From NCBI RefSeq assembly GCF_029227915.1, contig NC_079888.1, positions 8,911,001 to 8,975,000 on the forward strand: DNA of 64,000 bases, given 5' to 3'. Position 1 is the first letter of the stretch. Each line of letters begins with the position of its first letter. Positions 13,236 through 23,422 of this stretch are shown piece after piece. The position numbers and the translations under genes were made by a program. Below the pieces are notes generated by a model. That model made no database searches. It saw only the letters and a list, made by a program, of their open reading frames with translations, and was not told the DNA's origin. The stretch is from Hydractinia symbiolongicarpus. Lineage: Eukaryota > Cnidaria > Hydrozoa > Anthoathecata > Hydractiniidae.

Positions 13236-14100
13236 CTAATCTGTGCATATATTGTGCCAGTCTTGTCTTACAAAGAAGGGTCCGTCCGCTTTTTGGTGAA
13301 TCTCATTCCATTTGTAATATCGCCAGCCTTTGAAGAAATAGATGGAACCATCGTAGTAATAATGAAAAGCGGAATCGATATCGTTCGGCAAACCAGGAAA
13401 AACATCCCTTATTTTCATCGGATACCCGAATGCAACTCTATCTCTACTGTTATCATATTTATACACAAGTTTTCCTTTGAAGAAGAAGCTTATCCTATTG
13501 CGATCAGTAAACGCTGCATCTACATCATTTGGAACACCTGCCCATCCTTGACTTATAAGCTGGGGGTATCCATTTAGTACTTGATCTTTCTGGGTATCAT
13601 ACAAATAATAGTATTTTCCCTGAACAGAAAAATAAATATGACATAACCACTAAAATTCATATTACTCATCATTTGACGGCGCAAGTGCCTTTGTAGAACT
13701 AATTTTAATCTGGCCCAGTTTCCCAATGTAATATTTATATCAGGAGCTATTTTACAATGCATAAAAATACCTTGAAAAAATATGTTTTCCAATTTGCTCC
13801 CCACAGAAAAACTTCATCAAATGTGTGCGGTAAACCTTTCCATTTTTGTGTCACGTTTCTTGGATAACCAAAATCAGCTTTGTAGCTCGAAGATAAACGC
13901 CAAAAATATGAATTGTTAAAGAAATATGTCTTTCCATCCGCCATATTGCTAAAAACAGATGTGATGAAGCAGTTTTTACCAGTTCTCAGGTTTGCTTTTG
14001 GTTCCATCAAAGCTCTCCTCCAGCGACCACGGATCTTCTCAGAGATTACTTCTTTTAAATGCGATGCCTTCGCGTGGCGTATTTCGATGTTTCTTCGTAT
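13236..14100 (-). CDS. hemopexin-domain protein, C-terminal exons
   Basis: The last exon runs 13619 to 13236 after a TTTTCTGTTCAG acceptor and ends with TAG. The preceding exon ends at 13771 (AAG|GTATTT, phase 0) and starts at or before 13948, most likely at 14100 after a TTGTCCTTCATAG acceptor. Joined, they give a complete four-bladed hemopexin propeller. Each blade shows the DGKTYFF / YFFKG / FFFKG / IYFFKG strand, and the first three are followed by GYP and a W- or F-x-GLP or GVP turn. A Cys opens blade 1 (GKNCFITSVF) and a Cys ends blade 4 (WHNIC, two residues before the stop), the usual disulfide that closes this propeller. In animals the domain is best known at the C-terminus of matrix metalloproteinases, where it binds substrates and inhibitors. 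No protease domain was found upstream here, so identity as an MMP is not shown. Upstream exons are unresolved. Confidence 0.8.
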
Positions 14101-14668
14101 CTATGAAGGACAATAAAAATTGTATTCCTGCGCCTTCTGGTTGCATTTGAAATAGTAAAACTTGTCTCCAGCAAAAATTAATTTTGACACAATCTTAACA
14201 GAGCTTCGATTCTGCGGTTCATTATAAGGGAAATTTATTTTTCACATCAGATTCCGTCAGGTAATAGCACAGTCAGTGTCTTTTTTGTCTCTTTGATAAA
14301 TAACCGTAGTTTGTGCGTTTAAAATGGTTGCACACAGCTCTATTCGCTTATACTTATACCGGTGTTTTGTCTGTTCACAATGTTTGCGCGCAGCTTTATT
14401 CCGGATCTCCGTCACAGAAATTTACTTTACCCTAACACCCGAAATTTTGTGGTGTGCGGTTAATTAAGTAAAATTTCAAAAGTTTTTAAAATTAGAATGT
14501 GATCAATAATCATGACCCCGGACATAGTATGCAATGCGGTGAAACAAACCGTTTCGGAAATTTTGTAGACACAGTAGATTCGAGTACACTGTACCTCTAT
14601 TCCAGTTCTAATTTCACAGCTAAATTTAAATCCTTATAAAAATGTTTTCAAATTTATTTTTTATTTTA
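14101..14668. other. intron or upstream region of the hemopexin gene
   Basis: Minus-strand 14215 to 14145 reads through a blade-like peptide (IFAGDKFYYFKCNQKAQEY) that then meets the TAG just upstream of the exon at 14100. Around 14285-14420 there is a decayed sequence resembling Helitron-like units (ataaccgtagtttgtgcg). No complete gene model could be drawn. Confidence 0.3.
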
Positions 14669-14782
14669 TCTATATTATAATGCCCGTATACCTCTGTCCG
14701 TCCGTCCGTCTGTCTGTCACGCAAAATGGTAACTTAGCTGTGACGGGCGAACCCGTCAATTTTTCCAGGGGCTAACGTCTAG
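14669..14782 (+). mobile_element. non-autonomous Helitron-like unit, short form (array 1, unit a)
   Basis: It starts with TC (tctatattataatgcccgta) and ends in CTAG. Near the 3' end lies a decayed version of the hairpin that is perfect in sister copies (cccgtggatttttccacggg), about 8 nt before CTAG. A 5'-TC, a 3' hairpin and a CTRR terminus are the hallmarks of Helitrons. At 114 bp it has no coding capacity. Confidence 0.65.
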
Positions 14783-14963
14783 TCTCTTTAATAATAGCCG
14801 TAATTTGTCTGTGTGTCCGCGAAAGCCGCGTCCCGTAACGGAAACACAAAATTTTTAAAATGCGCACCAATACCAAATGCGATATATTTCTGTCCACTTT
14901 GTTGCAAAGGGTAAATTCAACGGACGGGCGACACCGTGGATTTTTCCACGGGTTAACGACTAG
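14783..14963 (+). mobile_element. non-autonomous Helitron-like unit, long form (array 1, unit b)
   Basis: It begins TCTCTTTAATAATAGCC immediately after the CTAG of the preceding unit. It ends with the hairpin ccgtggatttttccacgg, then gttaacga and CTAG. The interior (gcgatatatttctgtccac) is shared with the copies at 22688 and 36348. Confidence 0.7.
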
Positions 14964-15105
14964 TGTATATCATAATACCCGTATACGTCTTTCTGTCTGT
15001 CTGTCACGCAAAATGGTAGCTTAGCTGCGCAAGTAGCGAGAAGCACGCAATGCGGTATAAAAAAAACGGGCGAACCCGTGGATTTTTCCACGGGCTAACG
15101 ACTAG
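14964..15105 (+). mobile_element. non-autonomous Helitron-like unit, short form (array 1, unit c)
   Basis: It follows unit b directly, with a decayed 5' end (tgtatatcataatacccg). It carries the acgcaaaatggtagcttagc block and a perfect hairpin, and ends CTAG followed by T. Confidence 0.7.
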
Positions 15106-18100
15106 TATCTTAATAAAACCGTGCCATGCAAAAAACATGAAAGCAACAATTAACTACTAATTGTGAAATGGTTTTATAGTTTGATTTAATAAAAATAATT
15201 TTATATAATTAATTAAATAATTTTTAATACTTCAATGAAAAAAATCTAGTGTTTTAGCATCTACCTCCAATGTACCCCTTACATAAAAATAAAAACAAAC
15301 TAGAAAAATATATTATGTAGGCCAACATGGTTAGTGTAAATATTGTTTTTGTAGTTACTTCGACCAAGTGATGAAGAAAAAATTTGATTGATTGACGCGA
15401 AACTTTGGTTTCATCTTTACACGTGATCAATGCTGCGTCTATGCTATTAAGTTTATTGGGCTGACACATCCCTAGTCATCCCGTACGCAATCATAACAAA
15501 ATACAGTCATGGGCACCAGCATTGGGGAAGGTCCCCAATAATGAATCTGACAATTGCGGTGAAAAGTAAATTTATAGTCTTCAAAGAGTTTTATTTGATT
15601 TAATATTATATTTTTACTTTTTATTTTCATTATAATTTTGAAAATGCACTACGCAAATTTTATTTTTTAATTAATAATTTTTAAATTTTGTAGGAAGTAA
15701 ATTTTACGTTTTTGTGAGTCCACAAAGGTTTATTAATGTGTATGACAAAAAAATTTTTTTAAATACTATAAACAGTTCACAACAGTTTTAAAAAATTTTA
15801 AATTAGGCACAGTTAATTTTCGTAATAAACAAGAACTCTGGTATATTTCAGAGTTTTATTATGTAGACATTTGCAAAATATATCCTGCGGAACTGCAATT
15901 AACACGTATAATGTGTGATGAATAAGGTACCCTTTGGTATGTTAATTTGTTCATGTAATTAATTCTGCGAGTTATCTGTCAAAGTTTTAACCAGATTGCT
16001 GTGGTGTGCTTAGTATCAATAATAAATATTTACAAAAGCATCTTAATGCATAGCAACATAATATGCAAATATTGAAGGTTTGCCAAAAACAATGATTGCC
16101 AAAAATGGAAATTATTTTCACTTTTGCAATCCTAAACAAATATTCCTTAAATTTCCTTTAAGATTAAGAAGCATAAAAAACAAAACGCAGGGCTTTATTA
16201 AGCAACGACCTACTCAAGTGCTGTTTACTAAGCTTTACTATGACGGGTTTCCGTGCTCTTTTCGAATATTTGTATATGGTGTATGTGGATTTATGGTTTG
16301 CTGTACTGTTGTGAAGCTTACAGTCACCGAATTCACAGTCACTGTCTGTCACTGAAGTTGATATAACTATTTTATATTGTTTACCTGACCGATACAAAGG
16401 ATGATCAAATAAAAAATGTAGCAGCCATTCGATTGTTTCGCGGTTTATTTTAGAAGCCTTTTTAAGGCGCCATAATGACTGATTCACGAAGGCATTATTA
16501 AAATAGTAACTTCAAAAATGTAAACAAATAAAAATTAAAAAACACACAGAACTATAGAATTATTTTTGAGGTTACAAAATTTTATAATCGAACAATCTTG
16601 TTAACAAAACAAGTTTTTGTTATTCCTTTTAATTTTTTAATAAAAACAACTTTAAAAAATATTTTGTTTTTATGGTTACTTAAAATGTTCATTTTCTAGA
16701 CCTGATGTAGATTGGTAACCAATGCTGCCTGCCCGGATTAGATGTTGCTTTGTGAAATAGAAAACGCTTAGTGGAGACGCGTAAAACTTGCAACTTGGTG
16801 TGCTGTCATTTCGGCTTTGTTTGTACGATATAGAGAATTTTTTCAGATTTTTTGCAGGCGTCAAAGACTCACGCAACTTCAAATAATTTGACTAATTTTT
16901 GTTCAATCTGTTTTTTATCAAGCATTCGCAAGTAAACGTCATTTTTCTCTATTTGCTGTCATGTAGTTTTAGGCACAATGCAGCCACATTGCTAATTTTA
17001 GGGCGTTGGTGAACTGACATAAATGTAATGAAACTTTTTTTCAAGGTACCATTCAAGTATCATTTACTCCATGTCCCTGTTACAGGTAAAATAGACAGAC
17101 ACAGGTAAAGTAGACAGACACGGCTAAAGTAGATAATGCAGCTTGTTTATTGTCTTTGTTTATACTTAGGAAAGACTTTAACATAACACTCTGTGGGCGT
17201 ACAAATGTCAAGTACTTGTATCTATTAAGAACGTAGAAATACGTGTTTTAGAAACTTAATTTAACACCACAGTGCAAGACAATAATTTATTTATTTTACG
17301 TATTATTTGAGGGGTTTATAACACGCTTTTACAAGATAGACACAGTAATTTTAAACTTAAATATAATTTAGCAGGAAAATAATTTCATAATGGCTTCTTG
17401 TCTATGCACATGTATACTTTTTTGGTACTGTACAGCGTGTGTGAGTTGGGGGAGGAGGAGGGTGGTAATGGGGCGGATGGAGTACCCTTGGGCCATAAAT
17501 CCAGAATACTTAGGTTATGAAACTTGATATAAGTATGAGTATTTGAAAAAAGCCCATTTCAAGTGAATAGTTAATTTAATCATATTTGCCCTGATTTCTT
17601 ATCGTAATTTAATGACGTGCATTGAAAACAGTCTATTGGAAGAAAATCAAAAACATGAAAACTGAAGTTGAAGCTACCTCTCAAAATATTCCTGTATTAG
17701 GCATCTCAAAGCAGAACAAATATGTTATGCATGAAGATACCTACTCAAAAACATTGTTACGACGGTTATGTTTAATGGCGTATAGTTTATATTTTTTTCG
17801 TGATATTGTTGATATAATATTACATAATTCTAATTTTACTTTTAAAATTTAAAGTGCTTTTTAAGTAGCGTGCTAAAACAAGATCCTGCAAAAACAACTG
17901 TCAATACTCCACTTGGTAACGTTTGGAATTCTGTTTGTTTTTTTTGGCAAGCTAGGTAGGCCTATAGTTATTGCTGGCGTGATAAATATATTTGAACAAT
18001 AAACAGGAGCACTTAGCCTTCTGTTGATAGAAGAACATTAAGTAAGCATCATTCAACACTCAGAAACGCGTACAAGGTAAAAATGCCTGGATTATGTGAT

Positions 18101-18973
18101 TGAACCAAATAATCGTTTATATATGATATAGATATGTAAATATAATGTTTGGACAAATTTCCAATAAAGGGCTTTTTATACCTGTTCAAACTTGTTTTAA
18201 TTACTTTCATATTTGCCCTACTAAAACAAACTTTGACTCTAATATTCAATCCCCGTGTTACGAATTTAAAAATGACAAGACATTTTTGTTCAAAAAGGCG
18301 AATAATCCAGATTTCTAACTTTAAAGTAAAAGAGATATTTTCAACGAAAACGGAAACATTTGAGACTTGTCAAAAATTATTTTCTGTTTGTTGTTTCTCA
18401 GTGAATTAAACTTGTGAGGACGATTTTGAATATTATCTGTTATCTGTTGGGATTAGAATTTTTACCATTGCACGCATCCGATAGATTCCATTCATTAGAC
18501 ACTGTTCACGATTTTCATAGTAAGGTATTATAAAAGGACTACATTTTTGTATCGTGTAATGAACAATATGTCAAAGAGTGTTCGTTAAGCCGCTAGATAT
18601 AGCGAGATTTTCGTTAAAAATAAAAAATCGTCAAAACGATAATCAGAAAGAATATATATATTAAATTGCAACTGCTTTCCTGTTTACATTTTTACTTATA
18701 TCAATCACAAAGCAATTGCCAATTATTTTTGTTTTGTTTGCATTATTTCCGTGAAGAGTGTTTTTAATGTAGCTAGCTTGGTAACCAAGCTACCTGAAAA
18801 ACCAGCAATGTAAATTTCGTTGTCCTTTTCTAGATTAACGTTCTCTTCTGAAGCATTTCATGCTGATGTATTCAAAACATACAAGACTAAAGATATTCAG
18901 AATTAGTGTCTCTTTATGTACTTTAAATTTCATTAACATTATCAAGGGCCAAGTTTAGAAGAAGATTGAGAAT
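15106..18973. other. no complete gene; possible exon fragments
   Basis: A minus-strand peptide at about 15455-15395 (LNSIDAALITCKDETK) resembles the start of a hemopexin blade and may be an upstream exon of the hemopexin gene. A minus-strand stretch at 16390-16490 (ETIEWLLHFLFDHPLYRSG) ends at a GTAAAC donor-like site but has no clear acceptor. The remainder is AT-rich with no recognised feature. Confidence 0.3.
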
Positions 18974-19020
18974 TCCCCCTACCAAATAGGGTCATCTCAT
19001 AACCCTATTTGGTAGGGGGA
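18974..19020. repeat. perfect 19-bp inverted repeat (hairpin)
   Basis: The arms at 18974-18992 (tccccctaccaaatagggt) and 19002-19020 are exact reverse complements, separated by a 9-nt loop (catctcata). The immediate flanks do not pair. No protein-coding context. Confidence 0.85.
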
Positions 19021-19332
19021 GGGGTAAATTTAGATTTAAATTTCTTCTGAAATGCTTGATCAATTGTTATGAAAAATTGTGATTAATAGGATTTTTATCG
19101 TTGGCAGCTTTTAGAAAATTTGACCTGTAAACAAGTTATATGACATTGCGCAAAGCCACAATAAAGATGAAAAATAACAATCTGTTCTAGCTAAAAGCAT
19201 AAAAAGGGTATATGTCTTCAGTTTAAACGTTTTGCCTAAGTTTTGCTACCTGTTTAATCCGTTTTTCCCGATTTTCCCGATTCTAATACGATAAATAAAA
19301 TATATCCTAGTCCTTTTCCAAAAATTTTATAC

Positions 19333-19664
19333 ACCTTAAGGGCATTTTTTTTGCGAGAACCAATTTTCGCCAGAAACTATTGGAAAGTAAAATTTGATTA
19401 TCGCGACATCTAATTTTCGCTAAAAAGAATGATTTTCTTTCAATTTACACCTTTTTTCTTAAAAAATAGTTTTATGTCTCAGACTGATGAAGTCTAAAAT
19501 CACATATAAATTCTATGTGGTTCTAGGTGAAGAAAAAATTGGTGCAAATTGTTTTTTTATAAAGGAAGAAAAATTCCTAATCTTCACGGAAATAATTTTT
19601 CATGAATTTCAACAATAGCGAGTTTTCCAATAATTAAAACTATGAAAATGTATGCCCTTAAGGT
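19333..19664. mobile_element. small TIR element (MITE-like), about 330 bp
   Basis: Exact 13-bp terminal inverted repeats: accttaagggcat at 19333-19345 and its complement at 19652-19664. Beyond them the ends stay loosely complementary, with ttttcgc- and gcgag-type blocks. Similar ttttcgc/ccttaagg sequence occurs at 34770-34860, a probable relative. No coding capacity; superfamily not assigned. Confidence 0.55.
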
Positions 19665-19904
19665 AAACTATTCATATCACTACCATTGGTCAAAACCTTA
19701 AAATGCTCTCTTTACAAGTGATGCTATTATCCCGAAGTTTTATAATAGCTGATGAGTGTTGACGTCATCACGAAAATAACTAATCTAAATATTCCTTTTT
19801 GAATCACCTTTCAATTGTTATATCATACTCCATATGCTAAAAAAAACACATATCAGATAAAACTTTAAGATATGATTAGCCTTAGAGATTATAAGGGCGA
19901 AAAG

Positions 19905-20020
19905 AGAAAATGCACAGATAGCACAAAAATGGCAGCAAGTCCCTCTGCTTTATGTAAATACTACATGGCGCGAAAAGAGAAAATGCTCTGCTTTATGTAA
20001 CCACTACATGGCTTGGAAAA
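19905..20020 (+). repeat. local direct duplication
   Basis: Two adjacent partial copies share gcgaaaagagaaaatgc and then ctctgctttatgtaa and actacatggc, at about 19900-19970 and 19970-20012. This looks like a recent tandem duplication with an internal deletion. Confidence 0.6.
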
Positions 20021-20459
20021 AAACTGCCATCATTAACGATATAATAATGTAACTTAAGGCAGCATACATTACAGCATTTAATCTAAATTTAGCGCAATAA
20101 ATCACGCTCTCTACGCATCATTCGAACGTCATAAAGAACTAAGACGGAAATCACAGAAACACATGTTTGATACTTTTGTTATGCATTTGCTTTAAAGATG
20201 ATTGAACCCTTTTTTTATAAATACTTCTATATAATGGGTAGTAAGAGCTATAACAATGATCACAGAATGTTCAATTTTAAGCTTTTTTATAGGAGAATCT
20301 TCTCTCCATAAAAATACTCTTTCTGTCTCTGTATATATTGACCAGAAACTAAGGAGACATTTTCTCGTTTATCTGATACCAGATTACTATCCATAGCCTT
20401 AATGTTACTTTAAATAAGGGCGCACGGCACAGTTGTAAATAAAGGTTCATGATGATAGT

Positions 20460-20825
20460 GTAGATTTTAAAGACCAGACCGATAGACTTGGTCTGCTCCA
20501 TAATTAATCAATTTGCATGTTGTAACCATCTTAACAGAAAAAGTCCTGAAACAAAGGCTAAAAATGTTTTAATATTGAAAATATTTGTGGAGTTATAAAA
20601 ATTGATGATTTTTACACAAAACGGTATTTTCACCTTAAACTTTGCAAAACACACTAGACCCAAAATATCAAACAGTCTGTTAAAAATACAAGTTTTGTTT
20701 ACATCTTTATAAGTGCTGGATTATATTTAATTCAGTATTTTTACACATTTGCAAAACTGGTGAATTAACTAAAAAACAATGGGATATATTTTCTCCTTAT
20801 TGTGATGGTCAAAGTCAATAAGAAA
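20460..20825 (+). repeat. dispersed repeat family A, copy 2
   Basis: Matches 4500-4870 in the same orientation with substitutions and small indels (tcctgaaacaaaggctaa, cagtctgttaaaaatac, gttttgtttacatcttt, aaaaaacaatggg). Non-coding. Confidence 0.6.
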
Positions 20826-22687
20826 AAAATAATTAAAAAAGTTAAAGATCAAAATAGCATCGAAAATAGTATCGAAACAAAGAAATAATTCTCACTACGC
20901 TTTCTTACTACGCTTACTAGGCTTTCTCAATAGGGTACTAAAACAAATAAAATAGGCATACCTTATCAGGATTTAACTCGTTGATCTTGGATGTTGCTGG
21001 TTGAAGGTTGACAAATAATGTGAGTGGAAGTACCACATATATGACGCCATATAATGCATGTATTGCCATTTTTCGGGTTTTCCTACAACACAATACGACA
21101 AAAAAAAATATTATTTTATGAGCACTTTTTTTTGCAGAACATGAATTTTTGTTCGCTTAGCACAAATAAATTTGATATTTTTGTTTTTAACACAAACTCT
21201 GAAAAACAACAACATTTTTGCCATTTTTTTAGTTGTGGTTACGGAGGAGTGGAAAAATAGGTTTGCTACAATGCAAAAAGTTCTTCACCATTTATAATTC
21301 CACTTGGAAAAACTGTTAAGAATTAGCAAAGAAGAATCGTATATGCAACGAAAATATATAAGGTATAGAATATAAAAAAAGAAGGGAAAATTTAAATCTA
21401 AATGCTTAAACACATTTTTAAAGCAAAACAAAGTGTGAGAAATCTGTGTTCAGGTTGTGAACTAAACCTACGCAGGAAGTGGATTATCGAAACTTAAGCC
21501 GCGATTGATGGCAGAGGAAAAACCTGAGCAGTCCATACTTGTTACCGTTGGATAGCCAAATTCTCATTCTAAAACATACAAATACCTTTGAGTGACAACC
21601 TTACCCTCAAGAGTTATGGCGGTCAACTAATGGGGTTGTTCTTGCCCAATTATGTCCGGGCATTCATCCGGACACTTGCAGTACCCGTCATTTCATTACT
21701 AACAAAATTACACCTGTTTGTTTTACAAAGTTGTGCTAATAAATAAAGAATGAACATAATAATAGGTATTAAATTCCGTTAGGTATGTAAGATTTTGACC
21801 AAAAAAAACATTATATCTCACAAGGTAGTTAAAAATTACACTCACGAATAAGTCTTTTGAAGTCTTGATACTAGAGACGTTTGTTTTACTTTCTTTAAAC
21901 AGCCTTATTTATGTTGTGAATAGTAAAAACAAAAATTGGCACCGGTCACGCTATTCATTCGTAGAAGATAGCAATTTGCGTCAGTCTTCCTCCACACATC
22001 GCCTGTGTTTAACTAGGGTACGGGACAAGCAAAAAATGTTGTTAAGCAGGAATACTCAAATATAAGATGTGTGCTATAAATAGCTTGTTGACGTCACGTA
22101 TTGATTGGTAAACGCTTGTCACCACGAAAGCTATGACGGCGGTGTATACCAATCAAGAGTGGCGTCATTGTCTCAGTTACAAGTTTTGGCTAGCGTGAAA
22201 AGAAATTCTCCGACCAAAAGGAAATCGTTTACGTAAAACCTAATATTAACAAAAACAACTAAGATTTTTTTTCAGACAGCTGAATTTTTAAGAAAATTAT
22301 TTGCAAAAATTCTTACGTTTTTACTAAGAAAAACAAAAGAGGACTACTACCTTAAATCTATTTTTACTGGTATAATTTAATGTTGAATGTGCTGGCACTA
22401 CACTTAGACACCAAATTTCCTTCAAACTGCCCAATTTCCGGATCTCAGTAAGTATGGTGATAGGTTGATATTTGTTTCCCTTCATTCTATGAAAGCGGTC
22501 TTAAACCATATCACACCATTCTAAGTTATTGTTTCGATTTTACTTAAGTTGTACAACAGCATTGCCTTAAAAGTAATTAAAAAAAAGTAAGTTAACTTTT
22601 TTTTATCTAACAGGAATTTTAGCATTTTAGCTACCGCAGCTAGCTAGCTAAGTCTCCTGGTATTAAATAGGTTACCACAATGATATA
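20826..22687. other. intergenic, no gene recognised
   Basis: No supported exon. A GC-richer stretch at 21480-21670 could be another decayed repeat but has no recognisable ends. Around 22090-22170 short inverted blocks (tgattggtaaac and accaatcaagagtgg) flank a dinucleotide-balanced segment. Confidence 0.35.
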
Positions 22688-22865
22688 TCTCTATAATAAT
22701 AGCCGTCGTCTGTCTGTCTCTGCGCGGACCCCCGCTGAGCTAGAAAATGATGTTACGGAAAGACGAATATTAAATGCGATATATTTTTGTCCACTTTGTT
22801 TTCACGGGTAGGATAAATTTAAAGGACGGGCGACCCCGTGGATTTTTCCACGGGCTAACGACTAG
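22688..22865 (+). mobile_element. non-autonomous Helitron-like unit, long form, single copy
   Basis: Begins TCTCTATAATAATAGCCGTC directly after an A. It shares the interior aaatgcgatatatttttgtcc with other copies, has the perfect ccgtggatttttccacgg hairpin, and ends gactCTAG-type (ctaacgactag) followed by T. The flanking A and T agree with Helitron insertion between A and T. It is the cleanest single copy in the window. Confidence 0.75.
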
Positions 22866-23077
22866 TCTTTTTTATTATTGCAGGCGGTAAACTTTATAAA
22901 GTTTATAAAATATATTTTCATTGCGATTAGCCTCGGTGACTATTTTGATGTTGCCGTATAAAAACGTACTTTTCCTTGAAGTTACGTAAGTATAGACGTA
23001 AACTTGATATCTTATATTTTTAGATCATTTTTATGAAATAGAATCAAAATAGAATTGATCTACGATCATAGTTCCCG

Positions 23078-23127
23078 AGTTCTTGTATTAAGGCATTTTT
23101 AGAGTTCTTGTATTAAGGCATTTTTAG
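23078..23127 (+). repeat. 25-bp tandem duplication
   Basis: The 25-bp unit beginning agttcttgtattaaggcatt occurs twice in direct succession without change, which points to a recent slippage or duplication. Confidence 0.85.
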
Positions 23128-23253
23128 AGACAGCGCTGAGCCATTTTTGGCAGCGACAATGTGCAGAAAATATGAAAGCCAGATGGGTTCTAAATAAAAT
23201 TCGTTTAAGGTTTGGGCCAAATGCTATATGCAGCTTATAGAAATAGGACTTAC

Positions 23254-23422
23254 TATGTCGGTTAGGCTTTTGGACAATTTTTTGTGATTTAATGATTTAG
23301 AACGTTCCACTAAATAAACATTTCCTGGAGGCTCTGCGAGACCAAACTTCGCAAGAAAGGGCAAAAATCGATCCTGAATAAATTTTCTTTCTTGAGATGT
23401 CGCCCGAAACTTTCTTTGACAT
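23254..23422 (-). CDS. isolated internal exon, unknown protein
   Basis: On the minus strand a strong acceptor (TCCTCCCTCACAG) opens an exon at 23422, and ATA|GTAAGT closes it at 23254. The 169 bp give one leading base and 56 open codons: CQRKFRATSQERKFIQDRFL, then PFLAKFGLAEPPGNVYLVER, then SKSLNHKKLSKSLTDI. The peptide is basic and has no recognised domain. Splice signals, open frame and non-AT-biased codons argue for a real exon, but partner exons were not found within several kilobases on either side. Neighbouring introns could be long, or this could be a relic. Confidence 0.45.

Noticed and set aside
13140-13577. Plus-strand open frame of 145 codons
   Set aside because: Antisense shadow of the hemopexin exon; no domain of its own.
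16390-16490. Minus-strand exon (ETIEWLLHFLFDHPLYRSG) ending at a GTAAAC donor
   Set aside because: No convincing acceptor, short, no partner exon; chance cannot be excluded.
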